A stretch of 64,000 bases of DNA, taken from assembly GCA_001414485.1 (NCBI GenBank), contig LLEY01000041.1:310001-374000 (forward strand), read 5' to 3'. The position numbers were made by a program, and so were the translations under genes. Below, in pieces: positions 10,827 to 21,526 of this stretch (its first letter is position 1; each line of letters opens with the position of its first letter). Under the pieces are notes generated by a model. It was not told where the DNA came from, did not search any database, and saw nothing but the letters and a program-made list of their open reading frames with translations. The DNA comes from Calycina herbarum. Taxonomy: Eukaryota > Ascomycota > Leotiomycetes > Helotiales > Pezizellaceae.

Positions 10827-11904
10827 CTTGGGTTTTTCGATTTGTGATGGTAAGATTGTCTTTGGTTGAGTTTTGGGTATAGGAAATCGTTTGTTCAGAA
10901 CTACTCGAAAACTAGAACTAGGGGGTGCAAGAACTCGTGACTTTTGTCGCCTAGCAGTTTTCCTTCTACGGTTATCGCAACACTTATCAGAGAAGGAAGT
11001 TGATAGAACTCGGATTATTCTGGTCGTTTAGGAGAACATTGTTGATTTTCCGAACATAGTCAAACATTTGGGGAAGCGAGAAGAGATCTTCTACTCTTGG
11101 TCAGTTACAAATTCCTGCGCCCCCGGGTGTAGTTTAGAACTCCAATCTTTTGACCCAGACGGAGGTGGCAAGAATAAAATTCGTCGATTGTTACATTCAG
11201 AGTACGACTTCTGACTTACTAGAAACCAACTGGACTTCTTTCTGGTACTTTAAGGGGTGACTTAGGGGGAATTATCCCTTCCAGTCTGGATATGTACTCT
11301 TTTGGTTTGCGCATTTAAAGCGGAGTTTGAGACCACCTGTGTACAAATGGAGCACTTTAAGCGTGTGCACGTTGTACCTTGAGGTGGATGCCATGGCAAA
11401 AATCCATTCGGAGCCTCAAAAAGCCCAGTTTAAACCTCCTTTATACTCAAACCAAAAAATGTACATATCCAGGCTAGAAGAGATATTTATGTGATAAAGC
11501 ATAGATAAATCATTTGAAACAAACCCTGCTATTTTGAGTTTTTGTAAATGAGGGACGGTAATAGTAGTACAAAAGACTTGATAAATAATCGTCGTTATTT
11601 ATCTACCAAACTCTTACTTGTAGATAATTGAAACCTCTATCCTCATGAAATCCCCGGAAACCCATCACTCCTCTGAAATCTTGATCTAATGAGTGTACTT
11701 TGAACATCTTTAAAGAAAGTTCCAGACTGGAAAACAAAACTTGAAACGCCCTCACGCTACATCGTCCCACTTAAGCGACACAAGCTCAACCGAAAGGTGT
11801 GCCTATATTGGTTGTATAAATAGTTGGTATACTAGATTACTTAGTAAACAGGTTGCAAGGCAATCGTGATCCAACAATGAACTTACAAGTGAAGTTTTGC
11901 TTAA
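10827..11904. other. Non-coding interval with degenerate repeats
   Basis: No gene is recognised. The interval contains the TA-flanked inverted-repeat element at 11275-11483. It also has a perfect hairpin at 11580-11603: 9-bp arms GATAAATAA and TTATTTATC around a 6-base loop. Confidence 0.5.
11275..11483. mobile_element. MITE with ~40-bp imperfect terminal inverted repeats and TA flanks
   Basis: The left arm contains CTGGATATGTACTCTTTTGG and the right arm, reverse complemented, contains CTGGATATGTACATTTTTTG. The match extends outward on both sides (TCCCTTCCAGT against TCTCTTCTAGC). Most differences are C/T or G/A transitions. The element is about 209 bp and is flanked by TA on both sides (11273-11274 and 11484-11485), as expected for a Tc1/mariner-type non-autonomous element. 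No coding capacity is seen. Confidence 0.72.
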
Positions 11905-12723
11905 TCACGCGAAGGATCCAGCAACCTGTTTGTAACTTTGAGCTACCAGCTCACTGTTGAATAGCCTCGGTGCCATTTGTTCTCCCTCAACGGGGACGGG
12001 ATCATAGTCGACTTTGGAAGAAACGTCAGTAACAACAACAGTGTGACTGTCCATGTCAATAAGCATATAGGCAACGCTGGGCAAATTCTACGGACGTCTC
12101 CCTGCATTTACTGGTGGTTGGTTGAGAGATGCGCAACCACGCTCAGACCACTGCTTATTGCCTTGGACTTCAATCCCATTGAGTATCTCCTCGAGAGCTG
12201 CTCCTGTTTCTTCGAAATCTTCAATGGTGTTAGTTCCACTTTCTGCATCACCTTCAATGGCTGTGGAATCAAAGGTTCGTTGATATCTTCTACTCCAGTC
12301 GTCATATGGTTTGTCCACTCTTGGATTTGCGATGAAAGCTGCACGGCTTTGTTCAAGAACAGCGCGGCCTCTGGCGATATATGCGTCTGGACTCAAGACC
12401 TGACCATATCCCGGATCCGAATCTTCTTCAAGTCGCAAGAGGAGAGCCCCCCGAGTGGAGCGATGAGAAGTTTCTGTTCCTCCACTCCCACTATTTCCTG
12501 TAATGGAGCCAGGAGAACCATGATTCACCCCCTCTTTTGGTGCGCTTGGGTCTTCAACAATTGGCTTTGGGGCAGGTTTTAGTGCAATCACAACTCGCGC
12601 ATTGAGACCTCTTATATTGTTTTGGGAAGCAGCATAAAGTCTTATGGGCTTGGCGATAAGTCCAGAAACATTGCTGATTTGGATGCCCAGACTAGCAATA
12701 AAAAGATAATTGGATAATTTCAT
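11905..12723 (-). pseudogene. Secreted-protein gene interrupted by an in-frame TAG
   Basis: From ATG at 12723 the frame encodes a typical signal peptide (MKLSNYLFIASLGIQISNVSG) and then a soluble acidic/Ser/Gly-rich protein with no recognised domain. After 211 residues it meets TAG at 12090-12088. The same frame then stays open for 60 more codons with clearly protein-like sequence (for example VAYMLIDMDSHTVVVTDV) and ends in TGA at 11907-11905. A CAG-to-TAG transition would explain the stop and fits the RIP-like surroundings. I found no frame-preserving GT-AG intron of reasonable length that removes it; the best candidates have poor donors or the wrong phase. A hAT-like MITE lies 35 bp upstream of the start. 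Alternatives are a truncated but functional 211-aa protein, or stop-codon readthrough. The function is unknown; secretion is inferred from the leader. Confidence 0.62.
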
Positions 12724-12749
12724 CTTTCGGCTGAAAATGAGTTGATTTT

Positions 12750-13450
12750 GTTGATTTCAGTGTGAGCAAAGATTAATCATAAATCTGATTATTAATCTAA
12801 TTAACGTGATTAGATTAGATTAGATTTTGATTAACAGGTCCTTTGATTAGATTAGATTAATTAATCTCTGTTAATCAGATTAAATCTGATTAATCTAATT
12901 AATCTAGTTAATTAATAATAAAGTAATTATCCTTAAAATCCGGTTCCTTCTCCTCTTATTTAGTCTCTTCCTCTATATAGAATAGTTAGATCTATTAGTT
13001 TTCTACTAACTTAAAGAAAAGAACTTTTAAGTTAATTTAGTATAGAATCTTACTATATAAAAGATATATAAGGCTACTTACTTCTCTTTTAACTCTCTTC
13101 TTCAAAGCAGAGTAGTATTAGTATATAGTAAGAGCTTATATTTATTATTATATAATTAATAGCTAATTTATTAAGGCTATTATTAAAGAAGTTACGTAGT
13201 AAATAGAGTAGAAAGAAGATCTCGCTTAAGCTTCCGACAGCCCTGGAACGCTACTCCGATGCCTCGGCCCGAGCTCCGATACCCCCGGCCCGGTCACGTA
13301 TATATATATTAGTCAGTTAATCAATTATTAATCAGATTAATAGTGATTAAATGAGATTAGATTATGATTAATGCCTAAGAACCCTTGATTAGATTAGATT
13401 AATAGCCATTAATCTAATCTAATCTAATCATTTCTCACACTGGTTGATTT
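12750..13450. mobile_element. hAT-like MITE with 8-bp target-site duplication
   Basis: The element spans 12758-13442 (685 bp). The left end is CAGTGTGAGCAAAGATTA; the right end, reverse complemented, is CAGTGTGAGAAATGATTA. It is bounded by a perfect 8-bp direct repeat GTTGATTT (12750-12757 and 13443-13450). A CAGTG terminus with an 8-bp duplication is the hAT signature. The subterminal zones are dense in GATTA/TAATC motifs on both sides, possible transposase-binding repeats. The centre has a short GC-rich island at about 13230-13300. There is no coding capacity, so it would need a transposase supplied in trans. It sits in the promoter or 5' UTR of the broken secreted-protein gene. Confidence 0.88.
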
Positions 13451-14579
13451 TTTTTGGGCAGGCGGGCGGGCGTGCTGGGGTGGGAAAGGTGTTCGTTGGG
13501 TGGAGTTCTTTTGTTGCAAGTGCAAGAAGAATAATCAAATTGTTACTACAGGAGGCCACGAGAAAAATATGAGATATAAATGGTTATCTGAATTGGTGTA
13601 ATTTGTGAAAGACTCTTCAAGTTCAAAAATAAATGAGGATAGAGGTAAAGAGCATGAGTTTGTTGATTCTGCTTCTCTATTACATGAAATAAGTCTCGCA
13701 TCTTTATAGCTTTACTCAGTGGGCTGCGAGTAGTCCAAAATTCATATTTCACCAACATTTCCTTTCACATCTTCCTTCCAACAAGGCAATAATACAACAG
13801 AATGTAACTGTGCTCAAGGCGCAGTGAGTACAGATGACAATCCTTTGTTAGTTAGAAGCCCGCTGACACGACCTTTAAGAGGCAGATTTGAGATAGTCAC
13901 TTCTTAGGCAAAGAATAGAGAAAACCTCTCTTTGAAACACGCCCTTGAGAAGACACCATCATCATCGTTGAAGCACTGACAGAAATACATGATATGTTGG
14001 TGACGGCACAGAAGTTCAGAGGAAGCCCGCCCTAGTAGACCTTGGTAACACACTCACCAAATCCAAGTATTATTGAAATGTTGAAACACGAACATATGGG
14101 GCGGCGGCAACCTAGTACATTCTTACATACACAACAATGCTTACCGCAAGGGTTGGTAGCAAAGAGTCCTAAACGAACAGCTGCGCTAAGTTTGCAGATA
14201 CAACAGTGCGTCGGCAGCTGAAGAGAAAGATACATGCACAAAATCCTTCGGGGCGGAATAGGCTGGTGAAAGAGATCTTTGCCGCGAAACAAACATCTTG
14301 TTTTCAAAACAGTAGAAAATTGTTTCGCTGTGACACTCAGGCAAACTAGGAAATAACTTTTTTATGATAACTTACAATGAATATAGTCTTGAGAGAAGCA
14401 AATTTGGAAAGCATGATGTATATTTTGCTCGAGTCTCGAATTTGTAGTTCTAAAACTTTCATTGTATTCGGTAAAAAATACAAGGAGTAAGCCAGAACAC
14501 CAAAATCCAAAGCCCCACAATATAAACCAGAGCTGGTGCAACGGATTTTAAAATGTAAAGTTCGCAAAATTGCTATTTC
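13451..14579. other. Interval without a firm gene call
   Basis: Nothing is firmly identifiable. The only item of note is a cysteine-rich minus-strand frame at 14032-14307 (listed separately). Upstream of it a short leader-like start (14412, MLSKFASLKTIFI) runs into a GTAAGT donor, which hints at a small spliced gene that I could not assemble. Confidence 0.35.
14032..14307 (-). CDS. Possible small cysteine-rich protein (exon)
   Basis: The last 60 residues of this frame hold 11 cysteines, including two adjacent Cys pairs, in the pattern CCIC, then C, then CCVC, C, CSC and C. That is unusual for random sequence and would suit a small disulfide-rich secreted protein. About 130 bases upstream, a Met start with a hydrophobic stretch (MLSKFASLKTIFI) is followed by a good GTAAGT donor. 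However, I could not find an acceptor that joins it in frame. Several GTAAG/TAG pairs inside the frame make other splicing possible. It may equally be a chance frame. Confidence 0.25.
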   Translation of the reverse strand: MKTRCLFRGKDLFHQPIPPRRILCMYLSLQLPTHCCICKLSAAVRLGLFATNPCGKHCCVCKNVLGCRRPICSCFNISIILGFGECVTKVY

Positions 14580-15320
14580 CTACACCGATTTTGGTTCCAT
14601 CATTTCTTTATACAAAGGATCTAGAAATTCATATGACCAATCATCAATGTCTAGACCGGGCTCTTCTGGGCCACCACACATCTCGGACCAAGTCTTCTGC
14701 TTGGTAACATTGGCTATTACATTCTGCAAACCACGAAATCTCCGCAGAGAGTGTAGTCTGAACTCCATCAGCTCTGGAATGAGTTCGGGATATCGTCTCA
14801 TTCGTCCCATCAAACCACCCCAAGGTATGCTAATTTGAAGCATTAGGTTTTCTAGTCTCGCTTCGGGTACACAAAGCAAAGAAACCAGAGCATCGAGATG
14901 ATCTATCTGCTGTTGATTCTGACGAGATGTTGAGGCCGGCTCTTGTTCCTTATATTTGACTAGACTAAAATCGAGCTTAAGATTCTTGACGAGTTGAAGT
15001 TGCCACGGAAGTTGATCTCCTGGGCTTAAAAGTACCCCCAGGTAGTCCACCACAGCAATTTCGCTTTCTTTGGAACTGGAAACCTGGAAAAGGGCTCTGG
15101 AGTACCATTCGAGTGAGAGTTCAGTGTGGATCTGTCGATTGACGCGCATCATGGCCGGACAGATTGAACCGCCGTCTTTTCGAGGGGCAGCATGCCCCCC
15201 AGTACGACGATTAATCCAAATATTGGCATCTGGGACAAAATATGAAAATATGAGTCTCCGTATTTCGATAGGGAGCGCTAGGAACGGAGATTTTAATTCC
15301 CCGGAGTTTAGGATTGACAT
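14580..15320 (-). CDS. 2EXR/F-box-like domain protein, function unknown
   Basis: The frame encodes 246 aa from the ATG at 15320. The N-terminal block FLALPIEIRRLIFSYFVPDA followed by CPAMMRVNRQIHTEL matches the layout of the fungal 2EXR and F-box-like families, which start with LP-x-E-IR and contain a conserved VNRQ-x-x-x-E motif. The rest is helical with no enzyme motif; members of these large fungal families mostly lack assigned roles. The start was chosen because the domain usually begins within 10-20 residues of the N-terminus. The frame stays open upstream to 15479, and a separate protein-like exon starting MANHNLQLGNVVYLQLLDPE begins at 15604 and ends at a GTATGT donor. The true gene may therefore extend to 15604 with one or two introns, although I could not make the phases agree. 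Confidence 0.6.
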   Translation of the reverse strand: MSILNSGELKSPFLALPIEIRRLIFSYFVPDANIWINRRTGGHAAPRKDGGSICPAMMRVNRQIHTELSLEWYSRALFQVSSSKESEIAVVDYLGVLLSPGDQLPWQLQLVKNLKLDFSLVKYKEQEPASTSRQNQQQIDHLDALVSLLCVPEARLENLMLQISIPWGGLMGRMRRYPELIPELMEFRLHSLRRFRGLQNVIANVTKQKTWSEMCGGPEEPGLDIDDWSYEFLDPLYKEMMEPKSV

Positions 15321-16362
15321 CTGAGGGATCTTGCGATTAGAGGGTTGAAAAGTACAGAGTGGACAGGCGAATAACATACAATGGGCATTCTTGTCGATAG
15401 GGAGATATCTTTGACTCACTGTTTGAGTGTCGTGAGGATGTCTGTCTTTGGACAAGTGAGGTTGAGGGAGCCTTAGCAAAAATCAGTTGGCAATTGCGGT
15501 GGGATAGCTCGCTTAAACATACAGGGGGTATCTCTCCAATCAAATTCAGGATCCAACAACTGCAGATAGACCACGTTGCCAAGCTGAAGATTATGATTCG
15601 CCATGTTGGAATCTACAGTAATGTTGGTGTTGCGCACAATGCAGACGCACGCAAATAATAGCGGGGCAAAGTACCTACGTATTGCAACAACCCTCTGTTT
15701 GCAGAAACTCCCCGTAAACGGGAAGTGTTGGAGTTTCAAGAAAACTCTGATATGAATGGGGGCTGGAGGATTATGTTGGCAATTTTGATGATTTTTCCGC
15801 ATATTAGACCGAGAACTTGAATCTCCAACCAATTTCACGTACGAACTATCTGATCAATTGGCGCTTTTAAGTGTGCCTGAGTTTCTTCATTCTCACAATA
15901 GCCATTTATGTGGAACATCAACAACTACCTCTATAAAGAATTGACAATATTCTGCCCTGCCCTAGCCCCAAAACATTTGTGGCGAAATTAACATAACTTC
16001 TTCGGAAGATGTGAGAAAAACATGTGGTAAACAAATCTCATCACATCTCGAACAATTGAACCGAGTTGTGAGCGAGGACAAGTAACTCCGTTCATGACTA
16101 CAAGATGGAGTATGAAATCCCTATAAGAAGGGCATACCAGCTCAAGTTTTGCTTATAATCCAACTTCAACCAAGTTCACACACCAGGACGCTTCCTGCTT
16201 CAGAAAATCCCCTCAATTGTCCAAAATTCATTCGTCTTATCTTCTCTCAATTCAAGAAAACATCGTCCTGCAATTTTCAGTTTCGAAATTGAGTATATCT
16301 TTTCCCATAGCTACTTTTTGAAATATAATTACTGGACTCTAAATGCTAACCATTCCATAGAA

Positions 16363-17510
16363 ATGGCAGGTATAGGAGCAAACTTGGTGTTGCTGCTAGC
16401 ATTCACTGGGTTAGCCTTCTTTCCTTTAGAAGACAAACCAGATCCAACTATCCCAGACCGCACTACAAACGTCCGAATTGTCGTAGGAACCGACGATTCG
16501 GGACTTAGAGATGATCATGGCTTAAAAGGCACCATGCCTGGTATTCACCTCTACGACGTTGCTGGGAACTCAATCGGCTTACTGAGTCAGGCGCTCCCGA
16601 TTCCATTTTCATCGCCGGCCGCAATGACATTCAAATTACCGCCGATAAAGATGTAGGAGGTATATCTCCTGAATATGTCGCTATTGTGGCCGGAAAGGAT
16701 CCTGTCTGTATCGCTTGGATCACTGTCACAACCCCAACTGCTCAAAAATACAGTTTTGTCGGAGACATCGCCTCTCAGGAGCTTTGCAATCTTCCCTTCT
16801 ATTACCAAAATGAAGTGATTGCTTGTACAGATAACAAGGGAATCACCCCAATGTGTATCTGGGTTGGTGGAAACTCTGGATACGAAGCCTTCGGTTACCA
16901 CATCACTGATTTTGTGGGAAATGAGGAAAGAGCGAACCAGTACGTCAAAAATCTCGACATTCTCTGCAAGAGTAGGCCACGCTTTTGGACATACCCAAAA
17001 TTCGACATTGAAGATTGTCTCCCATACTTCCCCAACAAATTGGAATATGAAGATACTTCTTTCAAAGACAAGGACTTCAGCAAGGTTCTCATCCCAGGTG
17101 CTGTTAGAGACAAGTGCGGGTACCCACCAGCACCACCGGACGAGAATTACGCGCCTGGAATTACCTATCGTCAGAGGTTCAAAAGAGAAGTGGGAAATTC
17201 CACCCAAGAAGAGCCTATTCCCGACTCAAACCACAATTTTAATGGTCGCCTCGTTGTTACCACCAGTGATCAGCACGGCGCTTCGCAACTCTGTAACAGT
17301 GATAGATCCATGGGTCCTGATCTAGTTTCTCAATACGAGAAATTGTTTTGTGATATGGAGAACAAGAAACTCTATCCCCTTTGTAATGGTGTCAACTCCA
17401 CGGAGACATGCTTCGATATGGACTTGAATACTTTAAGTGTTGGTACTGGACTTGTTTCCAGAGGAGAAATATTATCAAGGAAAGAGTATCACACCGTTAG
17501 CAACTGGTAG
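16363..17510 (+). CDS. Secreted protein of unknown function, with a 50-nt intron or a frameshift
   Basis: The ATG at 16363 directly follows an intron-like acceptor (branch-site GCTAAC, then CATTCCATAG) and starts a signal peptide, MAGIGANLVLLLAFTGLAFF. The mature part has about ten cysteines and several N-glycosylation sequons. Its C-terminal third contains SQLCNSDRSMGPDLVSQYEK followed by LYPLCNGVNSTETCFDMD, which suggests conserved disulfides. The reading frame changes between about 16541 and 16610. A GTATTC...TCAG intron (16541-16590) would join exons of 178 and 920 nt into a 365-aa protein in phase. However, the sequence inside that putative intron also reads as good protein in frame 1, so a one-base deletion is an alternative. 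I do not recognise the family. Confidence 0.65.
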
Positions 17511-19429
17511 CTGTAAACGTGTTGGAGGAGAGGTTCTGGAAGTTACATGTTGGGCTGGTTTTGGATTTATTTGATTTGTTCTTTGAGAATCTGGCGGAGT
17601 GAGATGTCTAGAAAATTGAGATGGCATGAGTAGCAGGTTGTTTATTTAGTGCTGCGTAGAATAAAACAATTCACTTGCAGTAGAGCATTGCTCAGCAAAC
17701 TTCACCATTATTCTCATGTCTTTTGTTTCTTGGGATTTGACTCATTTTCTGATTGTCAATATGAAGCAAAAAAAGTACGGGATGCCGCTTTAACGGTGTA
17801 CCCTTCGCATACGCCACAGTTGGTGGCGTAAAGGTTACGCAAGAGCAAGTCACATTTTACGAAGCAAATTCACCCATCCCTATCTCACCTTCGGCCAACA
17901 TCGCGCCACCAAGCATTTGATCATATTTATATCCCCCCTTTCAAAGCCAAATTGTTCACTAAATCGTACACGTTCTGTTCTTGAAATTCACTTCTTTATC
18001 GCGAAAATGCTTATCTCTTCTGTTGCAACACGTCATGAGTTTTCTGTTTACAACTGCCATCAACGAGCATGATTTTCTTCTCACCGTCATTCTTTACTTT
18101 ATCAACACTCAGAATAGAATCATGGCTGAGGATGATAAGCAGTGCATATGCCTAGACGCGGCTTTCGAGGGTCCTGGTCCAAATTCGCGTGTTGGAACTC
18201 TTTTGAGGCGCGCTTCTCAAAAAGCATCGAGCATCAAACGGCAAAGCTTAATTCGTACCAACTCCAATTTAACGACCCATGGGATCTCCGTAGACACAGG
18301 TCTTCTTTTTCGGGACTTCATTTACGGGTTTCCGGAGCCTCGGCGTATGAGAGTTATCATAATACGACATCATTGAAAGCGCGTTACGACGGGAATATGA
18401 TTGCGAGGATGCAAAGGGGAGAGGCTCAGAAACTTCAAATTTCTTCAAAATAATTATTTGCTGTTGGGCCGTTCTCTCCGTCTCTCCCTCTGTTGCCAAC
18501 AACACACCATTCTTATCTCAATATGGACCTAAAATAATATAACCTACACCATCAATTGGGGTTTGGACCGCACGCTTTCAATCAATTTAGACGTTCGATA
18601 AAACGTCCACCACGGTCCACGCAGTCCGGAGGGGTAGAGAACCCCTGCAAGTTCGATCGAAGCCGGCGACTTTTCCTAATTGAAGGGCACATGTTCTCCA
18701 CTTAACAACCATGTCCCCATAACTTTCAAACGGGAGAAACTTTTCTCAGCGATTTGCCGAAAGGCCTTCCAGGGATGATTGCACTCAAGTTCGTCTTCCC
18801 GGTTCATCCGCACTCAAGTGATGTTTTGCGCAATTGATAGGAATGTCCTCGGTTTCATGTTCTTGATATCACATTATTGCAGAAAGTATAATCCAAGATC
18901 TACTTTTATATGTTGCCTTTTGACTTTTATATACTTGGCCACACACAGGCTTCCCCAGAGGAAGGATCAATTTAAACTTCGCCACGATGCGCCTCGCAAG
19001 CCTTCACCCCACTTCAAATGTCCCGTGCATATTTAATAAGGCTAGTCCCGCGTGGAAAGTTCATCGCCATCCATCTGTAGAGTAAAAGGGGGTGGGGAAG
19101 AGGTCAAAGAGCGGAAACTATTCTCAGTTGTTCCTCAAATCGTCCAAGGCTCCGTCTCCCATTTCGAGAAGGAGGCATGGAGCCCACGCACGTCTCATGC
19201 TTCCTTCTACATATATCGATAGCATGGTTACAAGTGGAACCACCGGAGATGGCTGCATCAGTTTTGGAGTTGGTTGGGTTGAGAAATGCCTCGGTGTGTT
19301 GGATTTTGCGAGATGGTAAACAGGATAAGATGGAGCTTTAAACCTCGATTCTTTCCCTCTCCATCCACCCACACTCTTTTCGTCTTTCCTAGTCACTCTT
19401 TTTAGTCACTCTTTCCGGATCTCGCCAAG
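17511..19429. other. Intergenic region between two secreted-protein genes
   Basis: There is no strong gene. A weak candidate small gene lies at 18123-18453 (listed separately). The 3' part, next to 19430, should hold the promoter of the FAD oxidase and has a pyrimidine-rich leader just before the ATG. No inverted-repeat element was noticed. Confidence 0.4.
18123..18453 (+). CDS. Doubtful small gene
   Basis: From ATG at 18123 the frame reads MAEDDKQCICLDAAFEGPGP, then a Ser/Arg-rich stretch, and stops after IIIRHH. The adjacent frame continues with protein-like ARYDGNMIARMQRGEAQKLQ up to 18453. A 35-nt GTATGA...AAAG segment could connect them, but that is shorter than fungal introns usually are. 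It has no recognised domain. It could be a broken gene or chance. Confidence 0.22.
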
Positions 19430-21280
19430 ATGAAGCCTTCCAAAGTATCCAGACCAGTCGTAGCAGCACTTGCTGCTCAAGCCTGTAAGGTTTTGGCTAA
19501 CACTTGCTACTCCTTCCCTGGTGATGTGTCCTGGCCGTCGGAGGCAACTTGGGCAACTCTCAACACCACTACCGGTGGAAAGTTGATTGCTACTTCTCCA
19601 ATTGGATCGCCTTGCCACGACCCCAACTACGATGAGGCAGCCTGCACTGCCCTTCAGAGCGTATGGACCAATCCAGAAACCCAGTAAGTTAATCAAACAC
19701 CCTCTTCTTGCAGAGACTGATCAGAAATAGCTTGCCATCATCATCTTCCGTCATGCAAGCCTTCTTCGCAAACCAAAGTTGTGATCCATTCACCCCACGA
19801 GAACAGCCTTGCTTGCTTGGAAACTACGCCCGATATGCAATTGAAGTTGAGACTGTCGATGATATCAAGGCCGGTTTACGCTTTGCACAAGCAAACAACG
19901 TTCGCTTCCTGGTCCGCAACACTGGACATGAGTAAGTTCCGAGGGGGAAAATTTGTAGATGAGTAAATACTAATTGGTCGATAGTTTCCTCGGTAGATCC
20001 ACTGGTGCAGGATCTTTGGCTGTCTGGACTCACAACTTGAAGAACATTTCATTCATTTCAGACTACGCGGATGAGTACTACCAAGGGACTGCTGTCAAGG
20101 TTGGAGCTGGTGTTATGGGTTATGAAATGTTGGAAGCGGCAAATGCTGTCGGCCAAGTAGTCATTTCCGGAGAGTGCCCAACTGTTGGTCTTGCCGGTGG
20201 TTATACAGCTGGTGGTGGTAAGATTTCTTCTTTTCGGTAAGTAATGTTTTACTAACAACTTTTACAGGTCACTCAGCACTCAGCTCCAACTTTGGTCTCG
20301 CTGCAGATCAAACTCTTAGCTTCGAGGTCGTTACCGCTGCAGGTGATCTTGTCACTGCTTCTCGCACCGAGAACTCCGATCTCTATTGGGCAATGAGCGG
20401 TGGTGGTGTCGGTTATGGTGTTGTTGTCTCTATTACTGTCAAGACCTATCCTGATGCCCCTGTCGGAGGAGCTACTCTATCCTTTGCTTCCGTTTATACG
20501 ACAGCCGACAAATTCTACGAAGCCGTCTCCGAATTCCATGCTTTGCTCCCAGCAATGATTGACAACGGTACCATGGTTGTCTTCTACTTCAGTGATGCAT
20601 TCTTTGTCATCAACCCAGTTACAGCTTACAACCAAACCGCCGCCCAGGTTGAGGCCATCCTTGCGCCATTCGTGGCTGTTTTGACTTCGCTCGCCATTCC
20701 ATACAGCCATTCCTACTCCGAGTCTGCGACCTACAGAGAGCATTACAACACCTATATGGGACCTCTCCCTTACGGCAACATTCTCGTTGAGGAATACCAG
20801 TTTGCTAGTCGTCTCATCCCCCGTGATGTCATTGAGACCAGCAATGCTGAAATCCAAGTCGCCCTCCGAAACGTTACCGAGCATGGTGTCTTACTCCTCG
20901 GTGTCTCCGTGGATGCTTCCGCCAAAACAAATGTCTCCAACGCCGTCCTCCCAGCATGGAGAAACGCGCTTGTCCACGCCACAATGACCAGATCATGGAA
21001 CTCTTCCGCCGAATGGTCGACCATGGTCGCACAACAAGATCAATTGACCAACGAGCTCTTACCTCAACTCACCGCCTTAACTCCAGGCAGTGGGTCGTAC
21101 ATGAACGAAGCTGATTTCCAACAGCCAGATTTCCAAGATGCCTTCTTTGGTGCCAACTATGATGCTCTTCTCGCTATCAAACAGAAGTGGGATCCTAACT
21201 CTGTCTTCTACGCTGTTGCTACTGTTGGAAGTGAGATTTGGACTTTCACCGAGGAGGGACGTATGTGTGCATCTTCTTAA
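19430..21280 (+). CDS. Secreted FAD-linked oxidase, berberine-bridge-enzyme type
   Basis: A flavoprotein oxidase of the VAO/PCMH superfamily (FAD_binding_4 plus BBE domain). The four exons are 19430-19683, 19731-19931, 19985-20217 and 20268-21280; all introns are GT-AG and the total is 1,701 nt (566 aa). The N-terminus is hydrophobic (VVAALAAQACKVLA) and looks like a signal peptide. Residues at about 105-285 form the FAD domain. RNTGHDFLGRSTGAG holds the histidine (about 151) that normally carries 8-alpha-linked FAD, and SGECPTVGLAGGYTAGGG holds the cysteine (about 215) that makes the second covalent link, so bicovalent FAD is expected. The C-terminal BBE motif (ANYDALLAIKQKWDPNSVFY) is intact. 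It lies tail-to-tail with the NRPS (247 bp between stops). Such enzymes oxidise peptides, alkaloids or sugars; a tailoring role here is inference from position. Confidence 0.9.
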
Positions 21281-21526
21281 GATTGCCCTGTCTGTGTAAC
21301 GAAATAAATACCACGCTTGAAATGTCGTATGATTCCAATTGGGTTTTGCTTCGTTAGTATATATGATACGATTACGATGTATATAAAGAATCAATTTGTA
21401 ACCAGATTCCAAGTGAAGTGAAGAATGTAGTAAACATAAATAAGAAACAAGACAAAACAATTGAAAACCGAACTGATAAAGGACAAAACTTCGCGTTCAA
21501 GATGAAAGAAGTATATGGAAAGGAAA

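Noticed and set aside
11580..11603. Perfect hairpin as a bacterial-type terminator
   Set aside because: The genome is eukaryotic and no gene ends nearby in the right orientation; it is noted only as structure in a repeat-rich region.
12758..13442. GATTA-rich blocks as a CRISPR-like or satellite array
   Set aside because: The motifs are irregular and are bounded by inverted ends and a target duplication, so a MITE explains them.
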